Notes under the pieces: generated by a model
The model's input: the letters and a program-made list of their open reading frames with translations, nothing else
Databases searched by the model: none
What the model was told of the DNA's origin: nothing
In this document: positions 1 to 8,664 of the stretch, in pieces
Numbering within the stretch: position 1 is the stretch's first letter
Layout: each line of letters starts with the position of its first letter
Source: Chitinophagaceae bacterium UBA1953
GTDB lineage: Bacteria; Bacteroidota; Bacteroidia; Chitinophagales; Chitinophagaceae
Direction of reading: 5' to 3'
Length of the DNA: 64,000 nt
Assembly (NCBI GenBank): GCA_002336115.1
Contig: DDEN01000022.1
Coordinates: 186,001 to 250,000 of the forward strand
Position numbers and translations under genes: made by a program

Positions 1-1249
1 TTTCCTTCCAGCCTTTAAACATCGGATCAGTTCCGAAAAAATGATTATGAAAGATGGAGATGAATGTCCCGTTTACTTTTTTTACTTCATTACATAAATG
101 CATCATTTCATTCAAAGCCTCTTGTGCCGTTTGCTGCAATTCGTAAAACGAATTTGCTTCCATGAACGCAAAAGGATGAATACGTAATAAAGTCGATTCT
201 TCTTTCTCCAGATCGTACCACAAGAAAGAATGAGAGGTAGATGCACGAAAGCCGTTTACCGCACCATAGCCCATGCTGTAATCATCAGTAAAACCTGCAT
301 TGATCAATTCACGGTAAGAATGTGGCAGATGAAATAAAATATAATGATAGCGTGTTTGTGTAATTTTCTTTTTACTGATCGTTTCAAGAGTTTGTTTTTC
401 TTTCACCAGCAGTTCTTTTATCACATTGCTTTTTGTTGAAGGATGCAACCCGACTGAATACTGCTGAGAAGTTGAATAAACCAACTGTTGCAATGCCTTT
501 TGTTTGGGCAGAATATTTTTATCATACCTGCTGTTTTCTTCTGCAAGCAGGAAAAAATAAACTGGCTTCAGTTCATGTTTGCTGTGCAGTTCATTCATCC
601 ATTCGTAGCTGTCAAACGGATCTTTTTCTTTTCCTCGTAAAACTTTTAAACGTTGTGAAATTGTTTTGGGCTGCCTTATTGATGCAGTAATACTTCGCCA
701 GAAACCTTTATGCTTATAACTCCAGGCAATGTCAATATCGTAAGTGGGAAGAAAGCGAAAAACTGAAAACTGAAAATTGAAAATTGAAAACTTTTTGTGC
801 AGTTGTTTTGCAAACTTTTGCATCCAGATATCAACTACCGGCTGATGCATAAACCCTTCTTTCCATGCCAATGAATTCCAGTGTGCATACCTGCCATACT
901 CATCGGGTTCATGTTCAAGATATTCTTCGTAACGTGTAATAAGGTAAAAGACGGCGGAGAAAATATCAAAACCAAAATCATCATCACTTTGGTAAAATGC
1001 TTTTACATCATTCCATTCAAAGCATTCGATAAACTGTTTGCGTAAACCGGTTTCATGCAGCAATCCTGATGACTTGATGTAAAATTCAGCAGCATCAATC
1101 CGTTCATCCGAATAATTCAGTTTTTGATTTTTATACGAAGCAAAATATTCCGGATCATCTGTTAGCTCAGCCTGCCACAACAATTTTTCATTGAAATAAT
1201 CAAGAATATACCTGAAACGTGATGTTATGTTGGGTGTATAAATAAGCAT
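1..1249 (-). CDS. Polysaccharide deacetylase family protein (DUF7033-like), 3' end cut by window
   Basis: The frame stays open from the ATG at 1249 to the window edge, giving 416 codons; the C-terminus lies outside. The N-terminal part contains the LITRYEEY-type segment I associate with the DUF7033 module. It is followed by TYDIDIAW near residue 170 (the deacetylase metal-binding Asp region) and GLHPS near residue 270, a NodB-like histidine motif. Family members are metal-dependent carbohydrate deacetylases; the substrate is unknown. The start lies 8 bases after the lutB stop, so it is probably the last gene of the DUF3109-lutB transcript. The coding sequence carries a five-copy heptamer repeat at 759-793. 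Family assignment is fairly sure, function is not. Confidence 0.8.
   Translation of the reverse strand, partial: MLIYTPNITSRFRYILDYFNEKLLWQAELTDDPEYFASYKNQKLNYSDERIDAAEFYIKSSGLLHETGLRKQFIECFEWNDVKAFYQSDDDFGFDIFSAVFYLITRYEEYLEHEPDEYGRYAHWNSLAWKEGFMHQPVVDIWMQKFAKQLHKKFSIFNFQFSVFRFLPTYDIDIAWSYKHKGFWRSITASIRQPKTISQRLKVLRGKEKDPFDSYEWMNELHSKHELKPVYFFLLAEENSRYDKNILPKQKALQQLVYSTSQQYSVGLHPSTKSNVIKELLVKEKQTLETISKKKITQTRYHYILFHLPHSYRELINAGFTDDYSMGYGAVNGFRASTSHSFLWYDLEKEESTLLRIHPFAFMEANSFYELQQTAQEALNEMMHLCNEVKKVNGTFISIFHNHFFGTDPMFKGWKE
759..793. repeat. Heptanucleotide tandem repeat, 5 copies, inside a gene
   Basis: Five adjacent 7-base units read AAAACTG, AAAACTG, AAAATTG, AAAATTG and AAAACTT on the plus strand. 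They encode part of the Phe-rich stretch just before TYDID of the deacetylase gene. A change of one unit would shift the reading frame. Confidence 0.85.
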
Positions 1250-1257
1250 TGAAGAAA

Positions 1258-2634
1258 TTACTTGCCATTCTTTTCACGCCACAACTGGTTGAATGTTTTT
1301 TCAGGGAAATTCAGATTACCACGATGCCTCGTCCATTCTTTTCCAAAATTACTAACCATCCAGTTTTTGATTTTACTGTTGCCCATGTTCATCATTTTGC
1401 GGTTGAGGCATGCCTGTTTCCATATTTTCCATGCAACACGCTCACCAAAAGATGAATAGCCTTGTTCAACTGCTTCATGACGGTTTTCTAATAACAGCTC
1501 ATGTAAATTAATTCTCACCGGGCAAACTTCCGTACAGTTACCACATAAAGAAGATGCAAAACTGAGATGTTTAAACTCTTCCATACCTCTTAAATGCGGA
1601 GTAATTACTTTTCCTATAGGACCACTATAAGTTGTTCCGTAACTATGCCCACCAATATTTTTGTAAACAGGACAAGCATTTAAACACGCTCCGCAACGTA
1701 TGCAATACAATGCTTCACGAACTGCAGGATTCTTCAGCAAATTCGTACGACCGTTATCAAGTAATATTACATACATTTCTTCAGGACCATCTGCTTCACC
1801 GGCTTGTTTCGGACCAAGAACAATATTGTTATAAACTGTTACATACTGACCTGTTCCAAAAGTTGCAAGCAGCGGCCAGAACAAACCAAGATCACTGATA
1901 CTTGGTAACATTTTTTCAATGCCAACAATTACAATATGTGTTTTGGGAAAAGCACAACTGAGTCTTGCGTTGCCTTCATTTTCTGTAACAGCAACACCAC
2001 CAACATCAGCTAAAATAAAATTAGCACCGGTAACGCCAACTTCTGCCTGCACATATTTTTCACGCAGAATTTTTCGTGCAATCAGCGTTAACTCTTCAGG
2101 AGTTGCTTTCGGATCAGTGCCCAGTTTATTTGAAAAAAGTTTTGCAACATCCTCTTTGCTTTTGTGCATGGCAGGTGTTACAATATGGTAAGGCGGCTCT
2201 TCATCTAATTGCTGAATATATTCGCCCAAATCTGTTTCAACACTTTCAATTTTATGTTCACCTAAAAATTCATTCAGCTTAATTTCTTCAGTAACCATAC
2301 TCTTGCTCTTTACAAGAGTTTTACAATTTTTTGCTTCGCAGATTTTTAAAATTTCATTGCATGCCTGTTTTGCATCCTCAGCCCAGATTACTTTACCGCC
2401 ACGGCGTGTAAACTGCAGTTCAAATTCTTCGAGTTGTTGATCCAGGGTTTCAATTGCACGCCACTTCACGTTCTTAGCACGTTCTCTTGCAGTGGGCAAC
2501 TGAGAAAACTGCTGCATTCCTTCTGGAACTTTTGATTTGTACTTGCTAATATTAAAATTGATTGTTCGCCTGTGTTCCAGGTCGGCAGCCTTAATTGTAC
2601 TTTTTGCGATAAACTTATCGGCGGCTTGACTCAT
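1258..2634 (-). CDS. lutB: LutB-type lactate oxidation iron-sulfur protein
   Basis: 458 residues. Residues about 60-300 form the LUD domain. A ferredoxin-like region follows with CIRCGACLNACP at 311-322 and CGNCTEVCP at 364-372, which should bind two [4Fe-4S] clusters. In LutABC systems this subunit passes electrons during conversion of L-lactate to pyruvate in the cytoplasm. No LutA or LutC gene lies in the window, so partners must be elsewhere. The upstream DUF3109 gene ends 9 bases before this start and the deacetylase begins 8 bases after its stop, indicating one operon. Length and cysteine pattern are normal for LutB/LldF. Confidence 0.9.
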   Translation of the reverse strand: MSQAADKFIAKSTIKAADLEHRRTINFNISKYKSKVPEGMQQFSQLPTARERAKNVKWRAIETLDQQLEEFELQFTRRGGKVIWAEDAKQACNEILKICEAKNCKTLVKSKSMVTEEIKLNEFLGEHKIESVETDLGEYIQQLDEEPPYHIVTPAMHKSKEDVAKLFSNKLGTDPKATPEELTLIARKILREKYVQAEVGVTGANFILADVGGVAVTENEGNARLSCAFPKTHIVIVGIEKMLPSISDLGLFWPLLATFGTGQYVTVYNNIVLGPKQAGEADGPEEMYVILLDNGRTNLLKNPAVREALYCIRCGACLNACPVYKNIGGHSYGTTYSGPIGKVITPHLRGMEEFKHLSFASSLCGNCTEVCPVRINLHELLLENRHEAVEQGYSSFGERVAWKIWKQACLNRKMMNMGNSKIKNWMVSNFGKEWTRHRGNLNFPEKTFNQLWREKNGK

Positions 2635-2643
2635 GATCTAAAG

Positions 2644-3237
2644 TTACTTGTTTGAATCTGAAGAATAATAGGTTTCTGCAATTTGTGAAAGCACTTCATA
2701 AAACTCTTCTCCGTATTTACGGATGATGGATTCTTTCAGAAAAACATAAACGGGTACTTTCAATTGCTTGCCAAGTCCACAACCGGGGTTGCACATGGGA
2801 TTCCTCGGTTCATAGTTTACATATTGCTGATTGGTATTTTTGCTTTTTGTAATCTTGATTGGATAGAGGTGGCAGGAAACGGGTTTCTTCCAGCCGATTT
2901 TCCCTTCGTTGTACACCTGCTCAAACGCACATTTTACAATTCCCTTTTCATCCACAAGTCCGTATGCACACATCCCATTGCTGATGGTTGGAGTAACCCA
3001 GCCAAATTCACGGTCGTACAGGTATTTCCCTTCCTGCTCAACAACATACACTCCTTCTTTTGTGAGCAAATGTTTAACGAAAGGATATGCTTCATTAACT
3101 TGTTTCAGTTCATCATCCGTTAAAGGAGCACCGGCATCACCATCAACACAACAACCACCTTTGCATTTGTTTAAATCACAAACGAATTGTTCTTCCACCA
3201 CTTCATCACTAATGAAAATATTATCTATCTCAATCAT
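2644..3237 (-). CDS. DUF3109 family cysteine-rich protein
   Basis: 197 residues, no signal peptide. The N-terminal part has CDLNKCKGGCC followed by further cysteines (CAYG, CAFE, CHLYPI, MCNPGCG), a pattern typical of DUF3109 and suggestive of a bound metal or iron-sulfur cluster. The family is widespread in Bacteroidota without an assigned reaction. It is the first gene of the set leading to lutB. A TATCTTTG box on the same strand ends only 4 bases from the start codon, so the mRNA may be leaderless or translation may begin further in. Confidence 0.85.
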   Translation of the reverse strand: MIEIDNIFISDEVVEEQFVCDLNKCKGGCCVDGDAGAPLTDDELKQVNEAYPFVKHLLTKEGVYVVEQEGKYLYDREFGWVTPTISNGMCAYGLVDEKGIVKCAFEQVYNEGKIGWKKPVSCHLYPIKITKSKNTNQQYVNYEPRNPMCNPGCGLGKQLKVPVYVFLKESIIRKYGEEFYEVLSQIAETYYSSDSNK

Positions 3238-3241
3238 GCTG

Positions 3242-3249
3242 CAAAGATA
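3242..3249 (-). promoter_or_regulatory. Candidate -7 box TATCTTTG for the DUF3109-lutB operon
   Basis: The minus strand reads TATCTTTGC, matching the Bacteroidota TAnnTTTG element. The ATG of the DUF3109 gene follows after 4 bases. I see no convincing TTTG at -33. Confidence 0.5.
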
Positions 3250-3342
3250 GGCTGCGTTGGTTATTAACCGGCATCAACAAAGACTTGTTCAATTTTTCAA
3301 TTGCCATTCTGATCGTGTAATCAGAAATAATTCGGGCATAAA

Positions 3343-3936
3343 TTAATTCCTCCACTTCAAAGTTTCAATCAGGTGCTGCATGTCTTTATACAAAAACTGA
3401 TCAACCGGTTTAATGGAATCGTAATTTGGAGTTGCATCAAAATATAAAGCACCACGTAAAAAATGCTTAGTACTGTCGGTTACAAAAAACTGTTTTCCTG
3501 TTGCAGCATTGCCGCCCACATCAAACACAAAACCTGTAACACCAGGACCACCTTTAACAGGTATTTCATCAATAGAAGTTGCTTTAAGACTGTGCTTGCT
3601 GGTCATTTTAAAAGCATCTTCAACCAATGTTTCAAATTTATTGCTGCCAATTGTTTTATAGCTGATATAAATTCTTCCGCCAAAATCAGGAAAATCGAGA
3701 TTGATCCAGAAAGGGTTCTCGGGTTTCTCATCAAAGAATGTAGTATCTCTTACAACTTTTCCATAAACCGGGTATTCAAATGTGTAAGGAAAACCTGGTT
3801 CATCAAACAATATATATTTTTTCTCCGGGAAATCAATCTGAAAATACCCTTTGGGTCGTGGGCGTGGATCCGAATTACAGGCAATGAAGTAAAAAGCGAA
3901 AAGCAGAAAATAAAAAAAACGAAAATGTTGTTTCAT
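3343..3936 (-). CDS. gldD: Gliding motility lipoprotein GldD
   Basis: 197 residues with a lipoprotein signal peptide ending in the lipobox FIAC at about residues 17-20, then the characteristic PRPKGYFQIDFPEK stretch. GldD is required for gliding in Flavobacterium and is linked to the type IX secretion/gliding machinery in the envelope; its biochemical role is unknown. The start lies 6 bases after the gldE stop, and the order mutY-ssb-gldE-gldD is the conserved one in gliding Bacteroidota, which supports the call strongly. Confidence 0.92.
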   Translation of the reverse strand: MKQHFRFFYFLLFAFYFIACNSDPRPRPKGYFQIDFPEKKYILFDEPGFPYTFEYPVYGKVVRDTTFFDEKPENPFWINLDFPDFGGRIYISYKTIGSNKFETLVEDAFKMTSKHSLKATSIDEIPVKGGPGVTGFVFDVGGNAATGKQFFVTDSTKHFLRGALYFDATPNYDSIKPVDQFLYKDMQHLIETLKWRN

Positions 3937-3942
3937 AAAATT

Positions 3943-5289
3943 TTAATCAAAGACCGGTTTAATCGTCACTTTTACTTTTTCAATTCTGTTTCGGCTTACT
4001 TCAAGTACTGTAAACTGAAAATCGCCTGCTTCAACAACATCGTTTACTCTCGGCAACCGTTCTGCAACCTCAAGCACAAGGCCTGCCAATGACTCACTTT
4101 CTCCTTTTACACTGTCAAAAGTATCTGCCGGCAAACTCATTGTACGGCAAATTTCATGAATCATTGTTTTGCCCTCGAAAATATAGTTGCGGTCATCAAT
4201 TTTTTTATTGATGGTTTCTTCATCATCAAACTCATCCTTAATTTCACCAATAATTTCTTCCACCACATCTTCCATTGTAACAATTCCGCTGGTGCCGCCA
4301 AATTCATCTACTACAACTGCAAAATGAATTCTTTTTTGCTGAAACTCTTTCAGCAGATCATCAATCAGCTTTTGTTCGGGAACAAAAAATGGTGTACGCA
4401 TCAATTGTTGCCAGTGAAACTCTGCATTTTCGTTGAGGTGTGGTAAAATATCTTTTGTTTGGATAATGCCTACAACTTCATCAAGGTTACTTTTATAAAC
4501 AGGAAGACGGCTGTAATGCAGTTCCTGAATACGATTAACCAGATCGGTAAAACTGCTGGCTACTTCAATGCCGCTGACATCAAGTCTTGAACGCATGATC
4601 TGTTTAACAGTAATATTGCTGAAATTCTGAATACCTTTCAGTATTTGTTTTTCTTCATCAGTAGCTTCTTCCTCACTCATCAGGTCAATAGCATAATCAA
4701 GTTCTTCGGCTTTGGAAGCGCTTGTTTGATATTTTTCCATCTTTTTCTCAATGCTATATGTATATCCTGCAAGCCATTCTCCTGTTGATTTAAAGATGGG
4801 GTAAACAATTGAATCGACCCACCAGCTTGCAAAAAAAGCAAAGAACACATTGTTTTGCGAAGCCCATACTTTAGGAAGTATTTCTGAGAACAGTAATATC
4901 AATGAAGAAATTGCTGCCGCTTTTAAAATAAACTCAACCCAGAATAATTTATGCTGCAATGCAAGTGCATTGTCAATTAAAAAATTTGAAAAGAAAACAA
5001 TGCAGAGATTAAAAATAATATTAGCTGCCAGTAAACTTGCAAATAATACTTTGGGCTCCTCAAGTAATTTTATAACACGTTTTGCAGCAGGTTCGGTTCT
5101 TGTTTTAATCATGTTGAGATCTTTATACCGCAACGAAAAAAAAGCCACCTGCGCACCACTAACAAGAAACGAAAAGAAAAGCAAAACAATAAAAATAATC
5201 ACTGTAAGAGTAAGCCCCTGGCTGTTTATTGCCAGCAAAACGGGTTTAGTTATATTTAGAAACGAATTAATAAACTGGTGATAATCCAA
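3943..5289 (-). CDS. gldE: Gliding motility-associated protein GldE (CNNM/CorC family)
   Basis: 448 residues. The first half is hydrophobic with about four membrane segments (CNNM/DUF21 domain, residues about 20-190). It is followed by a CBS-domain pair (about 220-350; motifs SRLPVYKSNLDEVVGII and VVVDEFGGTSGIVTMEDVVEEIIGEI) and a C-terminal CorC/HlyC domain (about 365-445). Relatives are implicated in divalent-cation efflux. In Flavobacterium GldE supports GldD function. The gene lies between ssb (65 bases) and gldD (6 bases), all on the minus strand. Confidence 0.92.
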   Translation of the reverse strand: MDYHQFINSFLNITKPVLLAINSQGLTLTVIIFIVLLFFSFLVSGAQVAFFSLRYKDLNMIKTRTEPAAKRVIKLLEEPKVLFASLLAANIIFNLCIVFFSNFLIDNALALQHKLFWVEFILKAAAISSLILLFSEILPKVWASQNNVFFAFFASWWVDSIVYPIFKSTGEWLAGYTYSIEKKMEKYQTSASKAEELDYAIDLMSEEEATDEEKQILKGIQNFSNITVKQIMRSRLDVSGIEVASSFTDLVNRIQELHYSRLPVYKSNLDEVVGIIQTKDILPHLNENAEFHWQQLMRTPFFVPEQKLIDDLLKEFQQKRIHFAVVVDEFGGTSGIVTMEDVVEEIIGEIKDEFDDEETINKKIDDRNYIFEGKTMIHEICRTMSLPADTFDSVKGESESLAGLVLEVAERLPRVNDVVEAGDFQFTVLEVSRNRIEKVKVTIKPVFD

Positions 5290-5354
5290 AACAAAAAGAT
5301 TAAATGAACAATACCTGCTTCACAAAGCAAAAATAGGAATAGCAGGGATATTTC

Positions 5355-5786
5355 CTAAAAAGGCAGGTCTTCATTTGGCTCACCAATTGGCGGAAGATCA
5401 TCGCCGGGATAATTAGTAAGATTATCTGAAATATCAGCCCTGCTACTTCCTTCAGCTCGCTTATCAAGCATAATCAGGTTATCGCCCACAACTTCTGTTG
5501 CATATTTTTTTACACCTTCCTTATCTTCCCAGCTCCTTGTTTTTAAGCGCCCTTCAATATATACAAGACTCCCCTTATGAAGATATTTCTGTGCAAGTTC
5601 GGCCAAGCCACGCCACAACACTACAGTATGCCATTCAGTCTGGCTCACTAATTTTCCTGTGCGGTCTTTAAATGTTTCAGTAGTTGCAAGAGGAAATTTT
5701 GCTACTGCAATATTTCCTTCGAGTATCTGAATATCCGGATCCTTACCCAGATTTCCGATAAGCATTACACGGTTAACTCCTCTCAT
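5355..5786 (-). CDS. ssb: Single-stranded DNA-binding protein
   Basis: 143 residues. The OB fold occupies residues 1-110 (starts MRGVNRVMLIGNLGKDPD, with TEWHTVVLWRGLAE inside). A short acidic tail ends in EDLPF, the equivalent of the DDIPF tip that docks repair and replication partners. It coats single-stranded DNA during replication and repair. The gene follows mutY by 52 bases and precedes gldE by 65. Confidence 0.95.
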   Translation of the reverse strand: MRGVNRVMLIGNLGKDPDIQILEGNIAVAKFPLATTETFKDRTGKLVSQTEWHTVVLWRGLAELAQKYLHKGSLVYIEGRLKTRSWEDKEGVKKYATEVVGDNLIMLDKRAEGSSRADISDNLTNYPGDDLPPIGEPNEDLPF

Positions 5787-5838
5787 ACGAATAATTTTTC
5801 AGATGAAATGATAAAACCAAACAGTTGTCTCTTCTAAA

Positions 5839-6957
5839 TTACGTGTTTTGCTTAACTGTAGCATCATTCAGCATAAATAATTCGGCCGTTTCTTCTTTCA
5901 GCAAATCATTGATGATTTTAGGAAATGGCAGTTTTCTTATCTCATTAATCGTTTTCCACTCCCATTGGAGGTTCTTTTCACCAAACGTTTTTGTCTCTGC
6001 CAAGACTGCCCTGGCAAAAATAGTTTGATGACTTAACTGCTGGCGGAAAGCCCTTGCCGATATTGATCTGTAAATAATTTCAAGATTATTGCTGTTTAAC
6101 CATGCCGATGTATTGTTCTTTATTTGCCGTTGCCATTCCTTTTCATTTTTACATTCTGTATTTGGAAACTGGTACAAATTGGCCCAAACATCTTTTTCCT
6201 CCCGTTTTTGTATGGCGAATTTGTTGCCTTGCTTAATTATATAAAAAACAAACCACCGGCTCCGTAGTTTCGTTCTTTTTTCTTTCAAAGGCAGTTCGTC
6301 AATAATATCTTCATTAAATGCAACACATTTCTCCTTCAATAAACAGGAATTACATAAAGGCACATCAGGTTTACAAACCGTTGCTCCAAAATCCATAATA
6401 GCCTGGTTATAAACAGATGATTTTTTTATATCAAGACATTCCTGTGCTAAATACTGAAATTCACGTTTACCCTTTACAGTGTCAGTTGGTGTACTTATTC
6501 CAAAAAAACGACTTAATACACGAAAAACATTTCCATCAACAACAGCATATGGCAGATCATAAGCAAACGAAGAAATAGCTGCTGCGGTATAAGGGCCAAT
6601 TCCTTTCAGATCAAGGATAGATTCAAATGTTTGTGGAAATACGCCATCAAGTTCAAAAACAATTTTACGGGCAGTTGCATGCAGATTTCTACAGCGATTA
6701 TAATAACCAAGCCCTTCCCATAATTTATAAACTTCCTCAAGAGGTGCGTTTGCCAGCTTCCCGATAGTTGGATATTTTTTCAAAAACCGCTCGTAATACT
6801 TCAGCCCCTGTTCTGCCCTTGTTTGCTGAAGAATAATTTCACTGAGCCATATCCTGTAAACATCCTTTTCGCCTTTCCAGGGCAACTGCCGGTTATTGAT
6901 TGTTTTATGCCAGAAAAGCAGCTTTTTCCTGAAATATTTTCTTTGATCCATTTTCAT
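5839..6957 (-). CDS. mutY: A/G-specific adenine glycosylase MutY
   Basis: 372 residues from the ATG at 6957 (MKMDQRKYF); a longer frame to 6990 adds eleven residues with no family likeness. It removes adenine mispaired with 8-oxoguanine. Visible are the helix-hairpin-helix LKGIGPYTAAAI, the catalytic Asp in YAVVDGNVFRVL, and the iron-sulfur loop CKPDVPLCNSCLLKEKC (C-x6-C-x2-C-x5-C). The C-terminal part is NUDIX-like and recognises 8-oxoG. The gene opens the mutY-ssb-gldE-gldD run. Confidence 0.93.
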   Translation of the reverse strand: MKMDQRKYFRKKLLFWHKTINNRQLPWKGEKDVYRIWLSEIILQQTRAEQGLKYYERFLKKYPTIGKLANAPLEEVYKLWEGLGYYNRCRNLHATARKIVFELDGVFPQTFESILDLKGIGPYTAAAISSFAYDLPYAVVDGNVFRVLSRFFGISTPTDTVKGKREFQYLAQECLDIKKSSVYNQAIMDFGATVCKPDVPLCNSCLLKEKCVAFNEDIIDELPLKEKRTKLRSRWFVFYIIKQGNKFAIQKREEKDVWANLYQFPNTECKNEKEWQRQIKNNTSAWLNSNNLEIIYRSISARAFRQQLSHQTIFARAVLAETKTFGEKNLQWEWKTINEIRKLPFPKIINDLLKEETAELFMLNDATVKQNT

Positions 6958-7133
6958 AACAAAAAAAGCAGTTTTAAAGAAAGCTGCCAACAGAAATAGG
7001 AAAATTCCGACAGATGGATCACTTTTAACTCATAATCAACCAGTTACTAAAAGAATTTTTACCAATATATTTCCTTTTCTGAATTTTATTCATGATCTTA
7101 GAGTTACTAATCAAAACTTCAAAATTTTTCAGA

Positions 7134-7424
7134 ATGAGAAAAGCTGATCTTGTCAACCAAATATCAGAGAAAACAGGAATTCCCAAAGTGGATGTGCTTG
7201 TTGCTCTCGAAACAATGTTCAAGGAGGTAAAAGACTCCTTATCTGCCGGACAAAACATTTACATCCGTGGATTTGGAAGCTTTATTACCAAAAAAAGGGC
7301 AGCAAAAATTGGCCGAAATATTAAGCGAAATACCGCTGTTCATATCCCTGAACATTATATTCCTGCCTTTAAACCCGCTAAAGAGTTTGTTCAGGAGGTT
7401 AAATCGAGGTATAAAGGAAGTTAA
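7134..7424 (+). CDS. HU/IHF-family DNA-binding protein
   Basis: 96 residues from the ATG at 7134 (MRKADLVNQISEKTGIP); an upstream ATG at 7092 adds fourteen residues that do not belong to the fold. The beta-arm motif GFGSFITKKRAAKIGRN and the IPAFKPAKEF end are standard for HU/IHF. It bends DNA and compacts the chromosome. It is divergent from mutY with a 176-base gap. In Bacteroidota this gene usually sits next to mutY, which agrees with the context. Confidence 0.92.
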   Translation: MRKADLVNQISEKTGIPKVDVLVALETMFKEVKDSLSAGQNIYIRGFGSFITKKRAAKIGRNIKRNTAVHIPEHYIPAFKPAKEFVQEVKSRYKGS

Positions 7425-7460
7425 TTCCGTTATTTTCAGTTTTTAATCAATACCATCCTT

Positions 7461-7468
7461 TAGTTTTG
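7461..7468 (+). promoter_or_regulatory. Candidate -7 box TAGTTTTG
   Basis: TAGTTTTGC matches TAnnTTTG and lies 17 bases before the GTG start of the TPR protein gene, which would give a leader of about 10 bases. The -33 region is T-rich but lacks a clean TTTG. Confidence 0.5.
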
Positions 7469-7485
7469 CAGTTCAATTTTCAAAA

Positions 7486-8376
7486 GTGAACAGGCAACAA
7501 CTTATTTATATTACTGCTGCTGTAACAGCAGTTTTTCTTTTATTTTTTTTTGGAAGAAGATCGCCAAACAAAAAAGACAATCATTCGGACCATGAGCATT
7601 CCGCTCAGGCAATGCCCCCTGCTGCTGCACAAAGTACTGATTTTGAGTCCTTATTAAGCATTGCAAAAAAACAACTCACAGCTTCGCAGCTAAAAAAAAT
7701 TACAGGATGGGAAAATTCCGTTGTGAGAGGAGATGTGAAAAATCAGCAGGTTCATGTTTACCATCAGCTTGCAGAGTTCTGGAAAGATTCAGCTAAAAAT
7801 TTTGTTCCATACGCCAAATATCTTGCAGAAGCAGCTAAGTTGGAAAAGTCAGAGAAAAATCTCACCTTTGCTGCCCATTTGTTTTTAAGCGAACTTCAGA
7901 CTACAGAGGAACAGCCTCTGAAAGTATGGATGGCAAAAGAAGCAAAGGAGTTGTTTGAAATTGCTTTAAAGCTGAACCCCGACAATGATTCAACAAAGGT
8001 TGGTCTTGGCAGCACTTATTTTTTTGGCGCTGCCGACAATGAACCTCCAATGAAAGGTATTGGGCTTATCAGGGAAGTTCTTGTTAAGAACCCTAATGAT
8101 GTTTTTGCCAATTACATGCTCGGAGTAGGGGCTTTAACAAGCGGCCAGTGGTCAAAAGCTACTGAACGTTTTGAAAAAGTTGTTCAAATACAGCCTGAAA
8201 ATCTGGAAGCAATTCTGAGATTGGCTGATGCGTATGAACAAAGCGGCGATAAAGCAAATGCAAAAAAATGGTATCAGCAGTTTTTACAAACCGTAAAAGC
8301 ACTGGAGGCTAAGAAGAAATTCAAAAGCAACCCTGAAATGCTGAACCAGATTGAACAACGAATAAAAGAGTTGTAA
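7486..8376 (+). CDS. Membrane-anchored TPR protein
   Basis: 296 residues from a GTG start. One N-terminal membrane segment (about residues 5-22, followed by GRRSPNKK) anchors a soluble domain. Residues about 140-290 contain tetratricopeptide repeats such as AKELFEIALKLNPDNDSTKVGLGSTYF and ATERFEKVVQIQPENLEAILRLADAYEQSGDKANAKKWYQQFL (shown in pieces). TPRs mediate protein contacts; the partner is unknown. It lies between the HU gene and the bL38-like peptide gene, 34 bases before the latter. Confidence 0.8.
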   Translation: MNRQQLIYITAAVTAVFLLFFFGRRSPNKKDNHSDHEHSAQAMPPAAAQSTDFESLLSIAKKQLTASQLKKITGWENSVVRGDVKNQQVHVYHQLAEFWKDSAKNFVPYAKYLAEAAKLEKSEKNLTFAAHLFLSELQTTEEQPLKVWMAKEAKELFEIALKLNPDNDSTKVGLGSTYFFGAADNEPPMKGIGLIREVLVKNPNDVFANYMLGVGALTSGQWSKATERFEKVVQIQPENLEAILRLADAYEQSGDKANAKKWYQQFLQTVKALEAKKKFKSNPEMLNQIEQRIKEL

Positions 8377-8410
8377 ACATATTTTTTAACGAACGTAAAA
8401 CGTATTAAAC

Positions 8411-8506
8411 ATGCCTTGCGGAAAAAAGAGAAAGCGTCATAAAATTGCGACGCATAAGCGTAAAAAACGTCTTAGAAAGAACCGTCATAAGAAGAACAAG
8501 AAATAA
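8411..8506 (+). CDS. 31-residue basic protein, AURKAIP1/COX24 type (bL38-like)
   Basis: The frame ATG 8411 to TAA 8506 encodes 31 residues beginning MPCGKKRKRHKIATHKRKKR and continuing almost entirely with Arg, Lys, His and Asn. This is the conserved Bacteroidota peptide annotated as AURKAIP1/COX24-domain protein, related to mitochondrial mS38. From memory, a protein of this type was named bL38 in a Flavobacterium ribosome structure. It likely binds rRNA. It is followed by a strong terminator and then RNase G, a neighbour I associate with it in this phylum. Confidence 0.85.
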   Translation: MPCGKKRKRHKIATHKRKKRLRKNRHKKNKK

Positions 8507-8520
8507 TCTTCTATATTGAA

Positions 8521-8549
8521 CGGAGTCCCGCATAAACGGGACTCTGTTT
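8521..8549 (+). terminator. Rho-independent terminator
   Basis: A ten-pair stem (core GAGTCCCG / CGGGACTC, loop CATAAA, closed by G-T and C-G pairs) is followed by TTT. It lies 14 bases after the bL38-like gene. Confidence 0.75.
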
Positions 8550-8664
8550 CGCTATGGCCGTTGCTATAATTTTATGCCTGCTTGTATATCATGCTGCAAT
8601 TGGCTTATTATTCCTTCCTGAGATCAGGTGAAGTAAGGATTGTACAATTTAAAAGACATTTCGG

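Noticed and set aside
3463..4092. 209-residue frame on the plus strand across gldD and gldE
   Set aside because: It is antisense to two well-recognised genes and has no family features of its own.
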